Part shown: positions 19,533-28,562 of the stretch, one piece after another
Numbering within the stretch: position 1 is the stretch's first letter
Layout: each line of letters opens with the position of its first letter
NCBI RefSeq assembly: GCF_900091445.1
Contig: NZ_LT607733.1
Coordinates: 1,939,501-2,003,500, forward strand
Source: Micromonospora echinofusca
GTDB taxonomy: Bacteria; Actinomycetota; Actinomycetes; Mycobacteriales; Micromonosporaceae
Length of the DNA: 64,000 nt
Direction: 5' to 3'
Program-made: the position numbers and the translations under genes
Notes under the pieces: model-generated
What the model was told of the DNA's origin: nothing
What the model saw: only the letters and a program-made list of their open reading frames with translations
Database searches by the model: none

Positions 19533-20159
19533 ATGTCGCTGCAAGCGTTGTTCAACAACTTCGTCAAAGGCGTGGCGGAGCAGTTGGCCGAGTACGGCTT
19601 CGATCAGGGAAAGGGCCGCGTCTTCCGTCGGTATTCACCGACGGGCGACGCGCTCGTCATCGAAATTCAAATGTCCGACCACGCCAGCAAGGCGGAGAAA
19701 GTCTTCTACATCAACGTGGGCCTGGTTCTGGCGCCGGCGTGGGAACACGCCCGGCAGCGCTACCGCCTGCCAGCGTCCGAGCAACCGCGGCCGCTGCACG
19801 CCATCTGGGAACACCGGATCGGATTCACCACCTTCTCTGGTGGAGACCAGTGGCGAATCGCCGACGAGGCCGGCGCCGCCGAGGTGTCCGCGCGGGTGCG
19901 CCGGCGCCTGGACGAGGCGGTGGCGGAACTGCTGCCGTTGCTGGACCGCGAGAAGTTCCTTGCGGTGGCTGACAGGCGGGAGTTTCTCGGGGCTGGTGGC
20001 TGGCGCGTACGGGCCTGGTTGCTGGCGGAGCAGGGTCCGTCACCGGAGCTTGAACACCTGCTGTTCACGGAGCGGCCAGCGCATACCCACAAGTCGCCGA
20101 TGATCCAGGGGATCTGGAACTACGCGAACAGCAGGTCCAGGGCCGCCGACTCGGGGTGA
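19533..20159 (+). CDS. DUF4304-like protein, probable immunity protein for the RHS toxin
   Basis: A 208-residue soluble protein with ATG at 19533 behind GGAAGGA, 41 bp after the toxin stop. The N-terminus (FNNFVKGVAEQLAEYGFDQ, then FRRYSPTGDALVIEIQMS) and the central WEHRIGF/WRIADEAGA segments resemble DUF4304-type proteins, a recurrent immunity fold in polymorphic toxin loci. Position directly after the toxin is the usual arrangement. The pairing is inference; no binding evidence exists in the sequence. Confidence 0.7.
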   Translation: MSLQALFNNFVKGVAEQLAEYGFDQGKGRVFRRYSPTGDALVIEIQMSDHASKAEKVFYINVGLVLAPAWEHARQRYRLPASEQPRPLHAIWEHRIGFTTFSGGDQWRIADEAGAAEVSARVRRRLDEAVAELLPLLDREKFLAVADRREFLGAGGWRVRAWLLAEQGPSPELEHLLFTERPAHTHKSPMIQGIWNYANSRSRAADSG

Positions 20160-20287
20160 CGGTCCGCAACGGGTCCATCCTGACCTGTCCGTATAGCTGC
20201 TAGGCGGCTGGCGTGGCAAGGCTGGTAACAGGTGGACCAGGACGATCAGACCACGCGACAGGTAACGGCTACGGCAGGAAGGGCAGT

Positions 20288-20740
20288 ATGAGTGGGCAAC
20301 GGTCCGTAGGATCCCGGCTCATGTCTCAAACTTGGAGGGTCTCACGGCTCGGACGGTTCGGTGTAATTGCGTTGGCTCCTCTGTTTGGTGTATTGGTATG
20401 GCTGCTCTGGGGCAACGTACTGGTTAGCTTTCTAGCCGTTCTTGGTGCGCTTGTAGGTTGGTGGAAATTCGCCTGGCGTCCGGCCGTGGTCCTTGCCGGC
20501 GCGGAAGTGATTGTGCGAAACCCCAATGTTTCCCGGCGCATTGATATTCGTGATGTTGTGCATGTCGAGCCCGGGTATGGGGGCTTGACTATCACGACCT
20601 CGACGAACGAACGCGTGGTTGCGTGGGCAGTGCAGAAATCCAACTTCGCCAAGTGGACCGGTAGGCACACTCGGGCTGACGATGTCGCAACCTCCATCTT
20701 CCGCGCCAGTCGGAGCGGCACTGAGGCCAATTCATCGTGA
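20288..20740 (+). CDS. Small PH-like domain membrane protein
   Basis: A 150-residue protein. The chosen ATG at 20288 follows AGGAAGGGCAG; the ATG at 20321 is also possible. Two hydrophobic helices (FGVIALAPLFGVLVWLLW and VLVSFLAVLGALVGW) are followed by a short beta domain (VVLAGAEVIVRNPNVSRRID, then VHVEPGYGGLTITTS), the layout of bacterial PH-domain proteins. Local base composition looks more AT-rich than neighbours, suggesting separate acquisition. A second immunity-like role is possible but not shown. Confidence 0.6.
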   Translation: MSGQRSVGSRLMSQTWRVSRLGRFGVIALAPLFGVLVWLLWGNVLVSFLAVLGALVGWWKFAWRPAVVLAGAEVIVRNPNVSRRIDIRDVVHVEPGYGGLTITTSTNERVVAWAVQKSNFAKWTGRHTRADDVATSIFRASRSGTEANSS

Positions 20741-20897
20741 TCGGCCTGGTGGCGGTAGCTGCGGGAAAGGGCTGTCGACGGGGGAGGGCTACCTTTAAGA
20801 GGGTGGTTGGGTAGCTTTCGTCCATTGTGGGTTTGGGTCGGCATGTGAATGTGAGCCGTGGTCGTAACCGGTAGGGTCCGGCCGCGTTAGGCTGATC

Positions 20898-21026
20898 ATG
20901 GGTGAGCGTGCGGCGTATCCGAATGACCTGACCGATGAGCAGTGGGCGGTGGTCGGTCCGTTCCTGCAGGCGTGGAAGGACCGGCACCCGTCCGTGTCGG
21001 GGCATCAGGGTCGCGACCAACGGTGA
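20898..21026 (+). pseudogene. Transposase remnant of IS5-type element, internal deletion
   Basis: The frame begins MGERAAYPNDLTDEQWAVVG, differing at two positions from the complete transposase at 54913-55755. It runs to GHQGR and then jumps straight to DQR and a stop, giving 42 residues. All DDE catalytic residues are lost. The stop still overlaps the accessory ORF start by GTGA, exactly as in the complete copy, so the deletion preserved the reading of the second gene. Confidence 0.85.
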
Positions 21027-21442
21027 CCCAGCCGACGCTGCTGACCCTGCTCACCGGACGCGAAACCGCCGCCGGCCCCACCGTCGAGCGGCTCCGCGCT
21101 CAGATCGCCTCCCTCGATGAGCAGCTCACCGTGGCCGAGACCGAGGTCGCCGAACTCGCCATCACCCGCAGGACGCTCCTGAGCCTGGGCGGCCCACTCG
21201 ACGCGGCGGCGCCCGCTGACCCGACCGTCGCCAGCCCTGCCTACCAGCAGATCCTCGCCGTCTTCCACGCCGGGACCGCACCGATGTGCGCCAAGGACAT
21301 CTGCCAGGCGCTGGGCACCGGCACCACCGCGAAGGACACCGAGAATCTCCGCGCCAAGCTCAAACGCCTCGCCGCCCGCCAGATCCTCGCCGAACCCGAG
21401 GCCGGACTGTTCACCCTGGCCTCGCCAACAACGTCCGCGTAA
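21023..21442 (+). CDS. IS5-type accessory protein, coiled coil plus winged-helix-like
   Basis: A 139-residue protein starting with GTG 21023 in the overlap with the transposase stop. A coiled-coil N-terminus (TVERLRAQIASLDEQLTVAE) is followed by a helix-turn-helix-like half (YQQILAVFHAG, KDICQALGTGTTAKDTENLR, LKRLAARQIL). It is the same length as the protein at 54497-54916 and clearly homologous. It may help transposition or regulate it; the function is not known to me. Confidence 0.75.
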   Translation: MTQPTLLTLLTGRETAAGPTVERLRAQIASLDEQLTVAETEVAELAITRRTLLSLGGPLDAAAPADPTVASPAYQQILAVFHAGTAPMCAKDICQALGTGTTAKDTENLRAKLKRLAARQILAEPEAGLFTLASPTTSA

Positions 21443-21480
21443 CCCACCATCAGGGCCTCTAACCAGCCGCCAAGCCCACA

Positions 21481-22455
21481 GTGGACATAACCTCCCGAAC
21501 CACCCTCTTAGAGCTCCATGGACATTTGAGCAACGTCTGTGGCCAGATTGGCGTCGACCCGGATGGTGCCAGGCTCGTCAAGTACACGATGAACGCGGTG
21601 TTCGTGGCGCCGCCGTTCGTGATCAGGCTTGCTGCTGGTTCCCACGCTGCTGCGCTCGCCCGCCGGGTGGTATCGGTCGCGGCCTGCCTTGAGAGGCTTG
21701 GCATGCCGACCGTACGGCTCGCCTCCGGTGTCGCGTCTCAGCCGATCTTCAGTGGGGACTGGGTCGCCACGGTATGGCAGCATGTCCTGACCATCAGCGA
21801 CGAGCCCAAGCCGGTCGACCTCGCCGCGCCACTTCGTGCCCTCCACAACCTTGACCAGCTCGATGTAGCGTTGCCGCACTGGTCGCCGATCGAGAAGTTC
21901 CGTCGGCGCCTCGATGCTGCCGAAGCGTTACCGCCCGAGGAAGCCGCCGAGCTGGAGCAATGGTCGAGGACGGAGCTGGGGATTGGGGCAGCCGGCCTCC
22001 TGCGAGATCTCCGTCTGCGTTGCGACAAGGCGGAGGAGGATCTCGATCGGGTCCCGTGGCGGCTGCCGCGAGGCCTCATACATGGGGACGCTCACACCGG
22101 GAACATTCTCCGCCCAGCAGTAGGCCGCATTGCGGTTGCCCGCGCGGAGCCTCTGCTCTGCGACTTGGACGGGTTGTGTATCGGACCGCCGGAGTGGGAC
22201 CTCGTACCGACCGCCCACGGGGCTACGCGGTTCGGTCGCTCACCTTCCGACTACCAAGAATTCGTCGATGCCTACGGGGTCGACATCACGGCGTGGACGG
22301 GCTGGCCGGTTCTGCGTCGTGTTCGGGAACTGCAGCTGGTTACCAGTACCATCGACACCCTTGCTGGCCGCCCAGATGTTGCCCGTGAACTCGCGCATCG
22401 ACTGCGATCACTTATCCTTGACGATCTCGAGGCCACGTGGAGTCGCTACCGGTAG
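21481..22455 (+). CDS. Aminoglycoside/choline-kinase-like phosphotransferase (APH family), start provided by IS end
   Basis: A 324-residue protein with the kinase signatures LIHGDAHTGNIL (catalytic Asp region, about 200-210) and LCDLDGLCIGPPEWDL (metal-binding Asp, about 227-240). The GTG start at 21481 lies inside the right inverted repeat of the deleted IS element, so the first nine or ten residues are IS-derived. Homology-like sequence begins at about LLELHGHLSNVCGQIG, so the fold looks nearly complete. Substrate cannot be told; resistance should not be assumed. Confidence 0.75.
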   Translation: MDITSRTTLLELHGHLSNVCGQIGVDPDGARLVKYTMNAVFVAPPFVIRLAAGSHAAALARRVVSVAACLERLGMPTVRLASGVASQPIFSGDWVATVWQHVLTISDEPKPVDLAAPLRALHNLDQLDVALPHWSPIEKFRRRLDAAEALPPEEAAELEQWSRTELGIGAAGLLRDLRLRCDKAEEDLDRVPWRLPRGLIHGDAHTGNILRPAVGRIAVARAEPLLCDLDGLCIGPPEWDLVPTAHGATRFGRSPSDYQEFVDAYGVDITAWTGWPVLRRVRELQLVTSTIDTLAGRPDVARELAHRLRSLILDDLEATWSRYR

Positions 22456-22758
22456 TACCTGTGTGTTTCGCCACCGGACAGGACATCGTCTTCGGCATTG
22501 GAAACAGACGGGGCCCGTGCGCCTCCACGGTCGGCTGCCGATTGGCAGTAGCCGGCGCTCGCGAAGATCTGTCACATTTTCGGGTGAGTGGCTGTCACTG
22601 CCGGGCTGGCGCCACTCGTCGCGGTCGCGCACTAAGCACGCTGCCAACCCTCGTCAGTACCATGACGAACGGTCATCGCCAGTTGCGGATGCAAGCGGCT
22701 CAGGCTCAGGTGACCGTGACGGCATGATTGCAGCGGCTCCGGAAGCACCAGCTTCTCA
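22456..22758. other. No supported gene
   Basis: About 300 bp between the APH-like gene and the ligase relic. Open frames here lack a ribosome site and plausible composition. I see no hairpin or repeat of note. Confidence 0.5.
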
Positions 22759-23845
22759 TCAGCAGGCCCGCTGATGCTCACCCCAGGTCGCCGAAGTAGT
22801 CTCATCCTCGCCGACCAGCAGCGGCACATCATGGACCGACAGGTCCGCCCGGGGCCTGGCGTACCGCACCCGATGGCGCCAGCGTCCGTGTTCGAATGCC
22901 ACGTCGGCGTCGATCTTCGCCACCACGGTCGGCTCCGCCTGCACGTACGGCAGCTGTTCGGGCCGGTCCAGATGGCCGGACCAGGACGCGGGCAGCGGCT
23001 GTGGCCACGGGTGGGCGACCGCGCCGCGGCGTGGCATGCGTGGCGGTGACAGCAGCTCGGCCAGCGCCGCATGCTGGTGGGTGGTCAGGGGGTGGGAGTC
23101 GGCCGGTGTACCGGAGCCGTCCCCGCCGGTCGAACCGGCCCAGCAGCACTGTCTCTGGGCGGCTGATGCTGCCGGTCACCCCGCCGATGATGGCCTCGGT
23201 GACGATCCGGGTGCGGAACTTCGACCAGCCGCGCCGGCCGGGCTCGTACCGGCTGTCCCGGCGTTTGCTGACGACGCCCTCGATGCCTGCCGAGACGGTC
23301 CAGTGCAGCAGCCAGTCCGCCACCTGCCGCATGTCGGCCGTCTGCGGCGTCACGGTGAGCTGTGCCGGCGCGTCGACGAGCAGTCGTTCCAGCCGGGCTC
23401 GACGTTGGGACAACGGCAGATCGAGGATCCCCTGCCCGCCGGTGTGGGCGAGCAGGTTGAACAGCACGTAGTGGGCGGGGCGCTCGCGCGCCAGGCGCAG
23501 CAGGTCAGGGCCGGCGGTGACCCGGCGCTGGAGCTGCGCGAAGTTGGTCCGGCCGCGCTTCCAGACGATCAGTTCACCGTCGAGCACTACCCCTGGCGGG
23601 ATTGCCGCCCGGATTGCCCGGGTGACGTCTGGGAAGTGTGTGGTCAGATTCCTGCCGGCCCGCGACTGCAGGTACACCCCGTCGGTCTCGCGGAAGGCGA
23701 TACACCTCCACCTGTCTCACTTCGGCTCATGGACCAGGCCCGGGCCCTCGGGCACCACGTCGACGGGCGCTGCGAGCATCGGCGCGACCGGCCGCCGCAG
23801 CACGGGATCCGCCCCGGCGCTCGCCCGCAGGCGGGCTGGAGTCAC
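22759..23845 (-). pseudogene. ATP-dependent DNA ligase pseudogene (copy 1)
   Basis: Read from a possible GTG at 23845, the frame gives LRRPVAPMLAAPVDVV and then HEPK followed by TGA at 23719-23717. The related copy at 30.2 kb reads HEPKWDGWR at this point, so a Trp codon right after the adenylation Lys has become a stop. Beyond it the ligase resumes (YLQSRAGRNLTTHFP, VVLDGELIVW, GIEGVVSKRRDSRY, VLLGRFDRRG). The C-terminal part (HPWPQPLPASWSGHLDRPEQ to DLSVHDVPLLVGED) lies in another frame, so there is also a frameshift near 23080-23100. The gene is doubly broken. Confidence 0.85.
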
Positions 23846-24221
23846 CGCCAGCCCCCACCACACCGGCCGTGTACGGCACTCATCTTCCGCCCGTCCCCCC
23901 ACGTCATCGTCCGAGATACGTGGGTGGCCTCGGGAGGAGATCCGCGACATCGAATGCGCCAGCGACGGGCTGCAGCATGGCCCTCGCCTAACGAGCGGCG
24001 GGGTCGGCGGCGACCCTGAACCGGTCGGCGAGGCCACCGCTAGGCTGCTGGCGACGGCCACGTGCAGGTGGAGCAGCTACGGGCGCAGGCCACCGACGGC
24101 GGGTCCCCGCAGCGGGTTCAGCGTGGGGACCGGCCTCCGCCCGCGGCGCCGCCCGGTCGGGCGGCAGAGTTTTGTGCGCGGCGTCCAGTGCTCATTGCGC
24201 ACGTACCGTCGGAGGGTGGAC

Positions 24222-24413
24222 GTGCTGCTGCGCGGCGGGCCCGGTGACGGCCAGGTGGTGCCCGACGGCGGGGAAACCGTCGTGTGGCACGCCTGCCTGT
24301 ACGAGATCACACACGAGTACGGGCACCGGCACGGCCGCGACCTGCGGGTGTACCGGCATCGCCCCGACTGCTGCGAGCCGTACGGCCGAGGCGGCGAAGA
24401 CCGCTGCGAATGA
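24222..24413 (+). CDS. Small hypothetical protein
   Basis: A 63-residue protein; the GTG at 24222 sits six bases after GGAGG (24216 is an in-frame alternative). It is rich in His, Arg and Cys, with ETVVWHACLYEITHEYGHRH and RHRPDCCEPYG. The coding impression comes from its RBS and protein-like composition. No family is recognised. Confidence 0.45.
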   Translation: MLLRGGPGDGQVVPDGGETVVWHACLYEITHEYGHRHGRDLRVYRHRPDCCEPYGRGGEDRCE

Positions 24414-24486
24414 CCCGCCTGGCTCCAGCGCGAGTTTGTTCGGCACCCCGCCCCGTCAAGCGATCGAACATGCGTACGTTCGGCGC

Positions 24487-24780
24487 GTGGAAGAGGTGGT
24501 CCGGAGATGGTGGAACGGGAACTGGGGGCGCCTGGCCCGCCGCGACGTGTGGCTCGTCCGCCAGACACGCTGGAGGCTGATCGCGCGCGCTGGCGACAGC
24601 GAGACCGGGAAGGTACTGCGGTGGGAGTTCGACACGGAGCCGGAAGCCCTGCACATGGTTGATCGTCTTCTGCGTGCCGAGACCGCAGGCCAGTGGCGCG
24701 AACAGGACCCCGCGTCGTCCCCGGGGTTGCAGCCGCGAGAGCAGCGCCCGAGGCGGCACCCAGGCTCGGCACCTTCGTAA
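24487..24780 (+). CDS. Hypothetical protein, 97 aa
   Basis: The frame from GTG 24487 reads VEEVVRRWWNGNWGRLARRD, then WLVRQTRWRLIARAGDSETG and RWEFDTEPEALHMVDRLLRA, which looks like a real compact domain. The tail is Arg/Pro-rich and may be read-through into non-coding sequence. The opposite-strand ORF over the same bases is judged a shadow. Start choice is uncertain because no clear RBS is seen. Confidence 0.5.
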   Translation: MEEVVRRWWNGNWGRLARRDVWLVRQTRWRLIARAGDSETGKVLRWEFDTEPEALHMVDRLLRAETAGQWREQDPASSPGLQPREQRPRRHPGSAPS

Positions 24781-25000
24781 TGTCAATTCCAGTGCTTCGG
24801 TGAGCAGGTCTGGTGGGTGGCCGGCGGTGGTGTGGTGGCCTGAGCGCAGGTCGCTGAGCCGGTGAGCCAGGTGCAGCAGGTGTGGTCGGGGTCCGACGCC
24901 GTGGGCGTGCAGGAGCTGGTTGAGCTGGCGGCGGCCGGCGGGGTCGAGCATCCGCCTTCCCCTCGAGCGCCTCCCGTGAAGCTGCCGTCGCTGCCTGGAT
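24781..25000. other. No supported gene; possible minus-strand N-terminal fragment
   Basis: A minus-strand frame starts at 24951 (MLDPAGRRQLNQLLHAHGVG) and stays protein-like to about 24790, then collides with the better-supported plus gene. It may be the remnant N-terminus of a truncated gene. Confidence 0.35.
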
Positions 25001-25762
25001 CTATGGCTGACTCCTGCGGGGCTTGGGCTCGGTCGCGGCAGGCTCGGGCCCGATGTCTTTTTCGATCTTGATGACCTGCAGATCGATCATCCGTGCTCGC
25101 AGCGCCATGCTGGTATCCATCGTCAGCAGCCGCACTCCCCGGCCGGCGTACGCCTGCAGGGCAAACGCCCGGTCGATGATCTCGTCGTCGTTGTCTTCGA
25201 GCCGCACATGGTGCGGGTCGTCGAACAGCACCTCGATGGTGACCTTGTCCCGGGGCATCCCGCCAGCCTCTGAGACCGCGGAGAAGCTCTTGTCTGCCTC
25301 TCGGATCGTTACCCGCGACTGTGGGGCGCGCAGGAGCTCGTCAAGCACGCCGAGGGTGTGCCCGGCCCGCCAGCGGACATGCTGGTTACTCGACTCCTTG
25401 AGACGGTCGAGTTCGTCGACCACGACGCGGGGCACCACCAGCCGCACCGGCTCGAATCCGAGACCCAGTTCGTGGGCGTATTCGATCTCTCTGATCTTCG
25501 CGGAGTGGCGGATGAAGACGGTGGTGTCCACCACGGCGATCTCGGCGTGGTCCTGCGACCACCGGTGGACCTCGCTGGTGAGCGCGGCGTGTGCTTGGTC
25601 GAGCGTCTCCGAGCGGTCCGTGATCTCCATGCTGAGCAGGTCACGGGCGAACTGATTGGCGTGATCGGCGAGGTCTTGCAGCCGCCAGAATCGAGGGGTG
25701 AAGACCAGTCTGTCGATGTCCCTGCTGCTGATCCGGTTACGCATGAGTCGCGCGGTGTCCAT
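25001..25762 (-). CDS. PIN-domain ribonuclease-like protein, possibly 5' truncated
   Basis: A 253-residue frame. A helical N-terminus precedes a PIN domain with its acidic residues in AVVDTTVFIRH, VVDELDRLKES, EDNDDEIIDRA and LLTMDTSMALRAR. Such proteins are metal-dependent RNases, often toxins or PhoH-like partners. In-frame coding-like sequence continues upstream of the first ATG (LPGYLSWAM) without a start codon, toward the relic region left of the IS21 element, so the true N-terminus may have been removed. No antitoxin gene is adjacent. Confidence 0.75.
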   Translation of the reverse strand: MDTARLMRNRISSRDIDRLVFTPRFWRLQDLADHANQFARDLLSMEITDRSETLDQAHAALTSEVHRWSQDHAEIAVVDTTVFIRHSAKIREIEYAHELGLGFEPVRLVVPRVVVDELDRLKESSNQHVRWRAGHTLGVLDELLRAPQSRVTIREADKSFSAVSEAGGMPRDKVTIEVLFDDPHHVRLEDNDDEIIDRAFALQAYAGRGVRLLTMDTSMALRARMIDLQVIKIEKDIGPEPAATEPKPRRSQP

Positions 25763-26140
25763 CGCCCAACTCAGGTAGCCGGGCAGGTCACGTGATGGTT
25801 TTGGCTCCGGGTTTTGCGCTGGAACAGCATGTCCAGCACTGCATGGGCGTCGGCGCCCGCCGACAGGTTGACAAGCACGCCGGTGATCGTGCCACCGCAG
25901 AGCCTGGCGTCACCACGCGAATATCGCAACGTGCCGGGCCGGCGCCTCGGCTTGGACCAAGGGACCAGGAGCGCCAGATGGGCCGCCGCGAGGGCTATTC
26001 GGCCGCCGTGCGGCCAGCGCTCGAGAGTGTCGCAGGTCGAGCAGGGCGCCCTCGGTGAGCAGTTGACCTCCCCACGCATCCCTTCGCGGCGAGCCTGCGC
26101 CGCTGCCAGGCTGCTTGAGGGCGGAATCTCGAAGGACCGC
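25763..26140. other. Relic region left of IS21
   Basis: No intact gene. A minus-strand frame near 25800-26050 carries protein-like patches (CDTLERWPHGG, GGTITGVLVNLSAGADAHAV) but no usable start and no recognised family. It is probably debris from insertion and deletion. Confidence 0.4.
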
Positions 26141-26238
26141 TGTCGGCGGCCAGTGAAAGATCCCCATAGGCGGCCATTTACCGCCCCGCTGATGGCCAGG
26201 GTTCTCCCCGTGGACGGCCAGATACCTCCCCGCTGATC

Positions 26239-27774
26239 ATGACGAGACGCTGGTCGGCGAGGGTCGGCGGCGTGAAACGCGGCAGGGAGATCGTGGAAAT
26301 TTTGGAGGCATACGACCTCACGGGTAGTTACCGTGCGGCGGCCGAGCTGGCCGGGTGTGATCACCACACCGTGGCCCGGTATGTGAAGTTGCGGGCCGAG
26401 GGACGCAGCCCCGAGGAGCGGACCCAGCGGGCTCGGCCGATCGACGAGTTCATGGACAAGATCGAGGAGTTGGTGGCCCGCTCGGGTGGCCGGGTCCGCG
26501 CCGATGTGGTGCACCGGCGGATCACCACGATGGGCTTCGCCGGCGGAGAGCGCACCACCCGCCGGGCGGTCGCGGCGGTGAAGAAGTCCTGGCAGGCCGG
26601 GCAGCGACGGGTGTTCCGCCCGTGGATCCCCGAGCCCGGTTTGTGGCTTCAGTTCGACTGGGGCGAAGGCCCACGCATCGGCGGCCGGCGGACCACGTTG
26701 TGGTGCGCGTGGCTGCCCTGGTCCCGGTTCCGGGTCGTGATCCCGGTGCTGGACAAGACCCTGCCGACGGTCGTGGCCTGCCTGGATGCCACCCTGCGGC
26801 GCCTGGGTGGGGTGCCGGCCTATGTGTTGACCGACAACGAGAAGACGATCACGGTGGAGCACGTCGCGGACATCGCCGTGCGTAATCCGGAGATCGTGCA
26901 GGTGGCCCGGCATTACGGGATGACGATCCGCACTTGCGTGCCGGCGGACCCGCAGTCCAAGGGCGGCGCCGAGAACACCGTGAAGATCGCCAAGGCGGAC
27001 CTGGTCCCGACCAGCGCGAACCTGCTCGGCCAGTACCGCACGTTCGCGGAACTGGAGGCGGCCTGCCGCGACTTCACCGACGAGGTCAACGCCCGCATCC
27101 ACCGCGACACCCGACGCCGCCCGGCCGAAGCCCTCCTGGACGAACGCGACCGGCTGCATCCGCTGCCGGCGCAGCCGTTCACCGTCGCGTTCGGCACCAC
27201 CCGCCGAGTGAACTGGGACTGCACCATCTCCGTCGACGGAGTCCGCTACTCGGTCCCGCACCACCTGGTCGACACCCGGGTCTGGGCCCGGTTCCACGGC
27301 GACGAACTCATCGTCACCGCCGTCAGCGAGGACGGGCCGGCCGAGGTCGCCCGCCACCAGCGGGCCCAGCCGGGCCGCCCGTCGATCCTCGACGAGCACT
27401 ACCCGCCCCGATCACGCCAGTCCGACACCGCCGATCGGGTGCCGCGGGCCCGCACCGCCGACGAGGCCGCGTTCCTGGCTCTCGGCCCCGGCGCCGCCGC
27501 GTGGCTGGTCGAGGCCGCAGCCGCCGGGGTCCGCGGGGTGCGCCGCAAGATGGCCGAAGCCGTCGCTCTCGCGAAGCTGCACGGCGTCGACCACGTCGAC
27601 CGGGCCCTCGGCACCGCCGCTTTGGCGGGCAGGTTCGCCGACAACGACCTGATCCGCATCCTGGCCCACCAACGCGACGACGACACCCCACCCACTCGGG
27701 CCAGCGAAACCCACAGCCTGCAACCAGGCACCTCTGCCTGGTCAACCTTCGGCACGACGACTGGAGAACAGTGA
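26239..27774 (+). CDS. istA: IS21 transposase IstA
   Basis: A 511-residue DDE transposase (500 if the GTG at 26272 is used). The N-terminal HTH (TGSYRAAAELAGCDHHTVAR) leads into the rve-type catalytic core with QFDWGEGP, YVLTDNEKT and a later Glu in KGGAENTV. A C-terminal Mu-like beta domain follows. The stop overlaps the istB GTG by four bases, giving coupled translation. It looks intact. Confidence 0.92.
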   Translation: MTRRWSARVGGVKRGREIVEILEAYDLTGSYRAAAELAGCDHHTVARYVKLRAEGRSPEERTQRARPIDEFMDKIEELVARSGGRVRADVVHRRITTMGFAGGERTTRRAVAAVKKSWQAGQRRVFRPWIPEPGLWLQFDWGEGPRIGGRRTTLWCAWLPWSRFRVVIPVLDKTLPTVVACLDATLRRLGGVPAYVLTDNEKTITVEHVADIAVRNPEIVQVARHYGMTIRTCVPADPQSKGGAENTVKIAKADLVPTSANLLGQYRTFAELEAACRDFTDEVNARIHRDTRRRPAEALLDERDRLHPLPAQPFTVAFGTTRRVNWDCTISVDGVRYSVPHHLVDTRVWARFHGDELIVTAVSEDGPAEVARHQRAQPGRPSILDEHYPPRSRQSDTADRVPRARTADEAAFLALGPGAAAWLVEAAAAGVRGVRRKMAEAVALAKLHGVDHVDRALGTAALAGRFADNDLIRILAHQRDDDTPPTRASETHSLQPGTSAWSTFGTTTGEQ

Positions 27775-28562
27775 CCATCACCCCGTTGCGGGTCACCGGC
27801 GCAGCCGGTGACCCGCTGACCGAAGCGATCGAGCTCACCCGCCGGCTGAAACTGCCGCACCTGCGCCGGGCCATGGCCGACCTCATCCCCACCGCGAAAG
27901 CGCAACGCTGGGACCCGGCCGAAGTCGTGCGGGTCCTCCTCGCGGAGGAGGCAGCCGGCCGGGACCAGGCCAACCTGCGCACCCGGCGCAAACGCGCCGC
28001 GTTCCCCGCCGGCAAAACCTTCGGCGACTGGGACGAGCAGGCCTCCTCGATCCCGCGGCCGACCCAGGACGCCCTGCGCAGCCTGGAATGGGTGCAGCGC
28101 AAGGAGAACCTGTCCATCTGCGGCCCGTCCGGCACCGGCAAGAGCCACTTCTGCGAAGCCCTCGGCCAAGCCGCCGTCGAGGCCGGCATGACCGTCGCCT
28201 GGTTCACCATCGAAGACCTCGGCGTCATGGTCCGCCGCCACCGCCCCGACGACTCCGTCGCCCGAGCCATGGCCAGACTGATCCGCACCGACCTGATCAT
28301 CATCGACGACATCGGCCTGCTACCGGTCTCCCCGGACGCCGCCGAAGGGTTCTACCGCCTCGTCGACGCCGCCTACGAACGCCGCAGCCTCGCGGTCAGC
28401 TCGAACCTGCACCCGTCCGGTTTCGACGAGATCATGCCCAAGACCCTGGCCACCGCCACCGTCGACCGACTCCTGCACCACGCCCACGTCGTCGTGACCC
28501 AGGGTGACAGCTACCGGTTCAACCAAGCCACCGCCGGACAGGGCGTCAAAGCCTTGCACTGA
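27771..28562 (+). CDS. istB: IS21 helper ATPase IstB
   Basis: A 263-residue AAA+ ATPase of the IstB/DnaC-like family. Walker A is GPSGTGKSH and Walker B is LIIIDDIG, with a sensor-like SSNLHPSGFDE. IstB helps target selection and activates IstA. It starts at GTG 27771 within the istA stop overlap. Confidence 0.92.
   Translation: MTITPLRVTGAAGDPLTEAIELTRRLKLPHLRRAMADLIPTAKAQRWDPAEVVRVLLAEEAAGRDQANLRTRRKRAAFPAGKTFGDWDEQASSIPRPTQDALRSLEWVQRKENLSICGPSGTGKSHFCEALGQAAVEAGMTVAWFTIEDLGVMVRRHRPDDSVARAMARLIRTDLIIIDDIGLLPVSPDAAEGFYRLVDAAYERRSLAVSSNLHPSGFDEIMPKTLATATVDRLLHHAHVVVTQGDSYRFNQATAGQGVKALH

Larger units (their letters stand above)
20799..21507 (+). mobile_element. Internally deleted IS5-type element (non-autonomous derivative)
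   Basis: Ends are inverted repeats beginning GAGGGTGGTT (20799 inward, and 21507 inward on the other strand). They match the ends of the complete element at 54430-55855. Inside are the first 38 codons of the transposase fused near its last codons, then an intact accessory ORF. About 717 bp of the transposase is missing compared with the complete copy. Flanking bases TAA/TTA are near-matching TNA targets but not identical. Confidence 0.75.

Noticed and set aside
21481..22455. Calling the APH-like gene an aminoglycoside resistance gene
   Set aside because: The kinase motifs are shared by many sugar, choline and unknown kinases; no substrate-specific residues recognised.
23717..23719. TGA after the ligase Lys as selenocysteine
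   Set aside because: Related copy has Trp (TGG) here, no SECIS-like hairpin is seen, and the gene also has a frameshift.
25771..27399. 542-codon minus-strand ORF across istA
   Set aside because: Covers the intact istA on the other strand; composition is antisense-like. Only its far end outside the IS shows protein-like patches.
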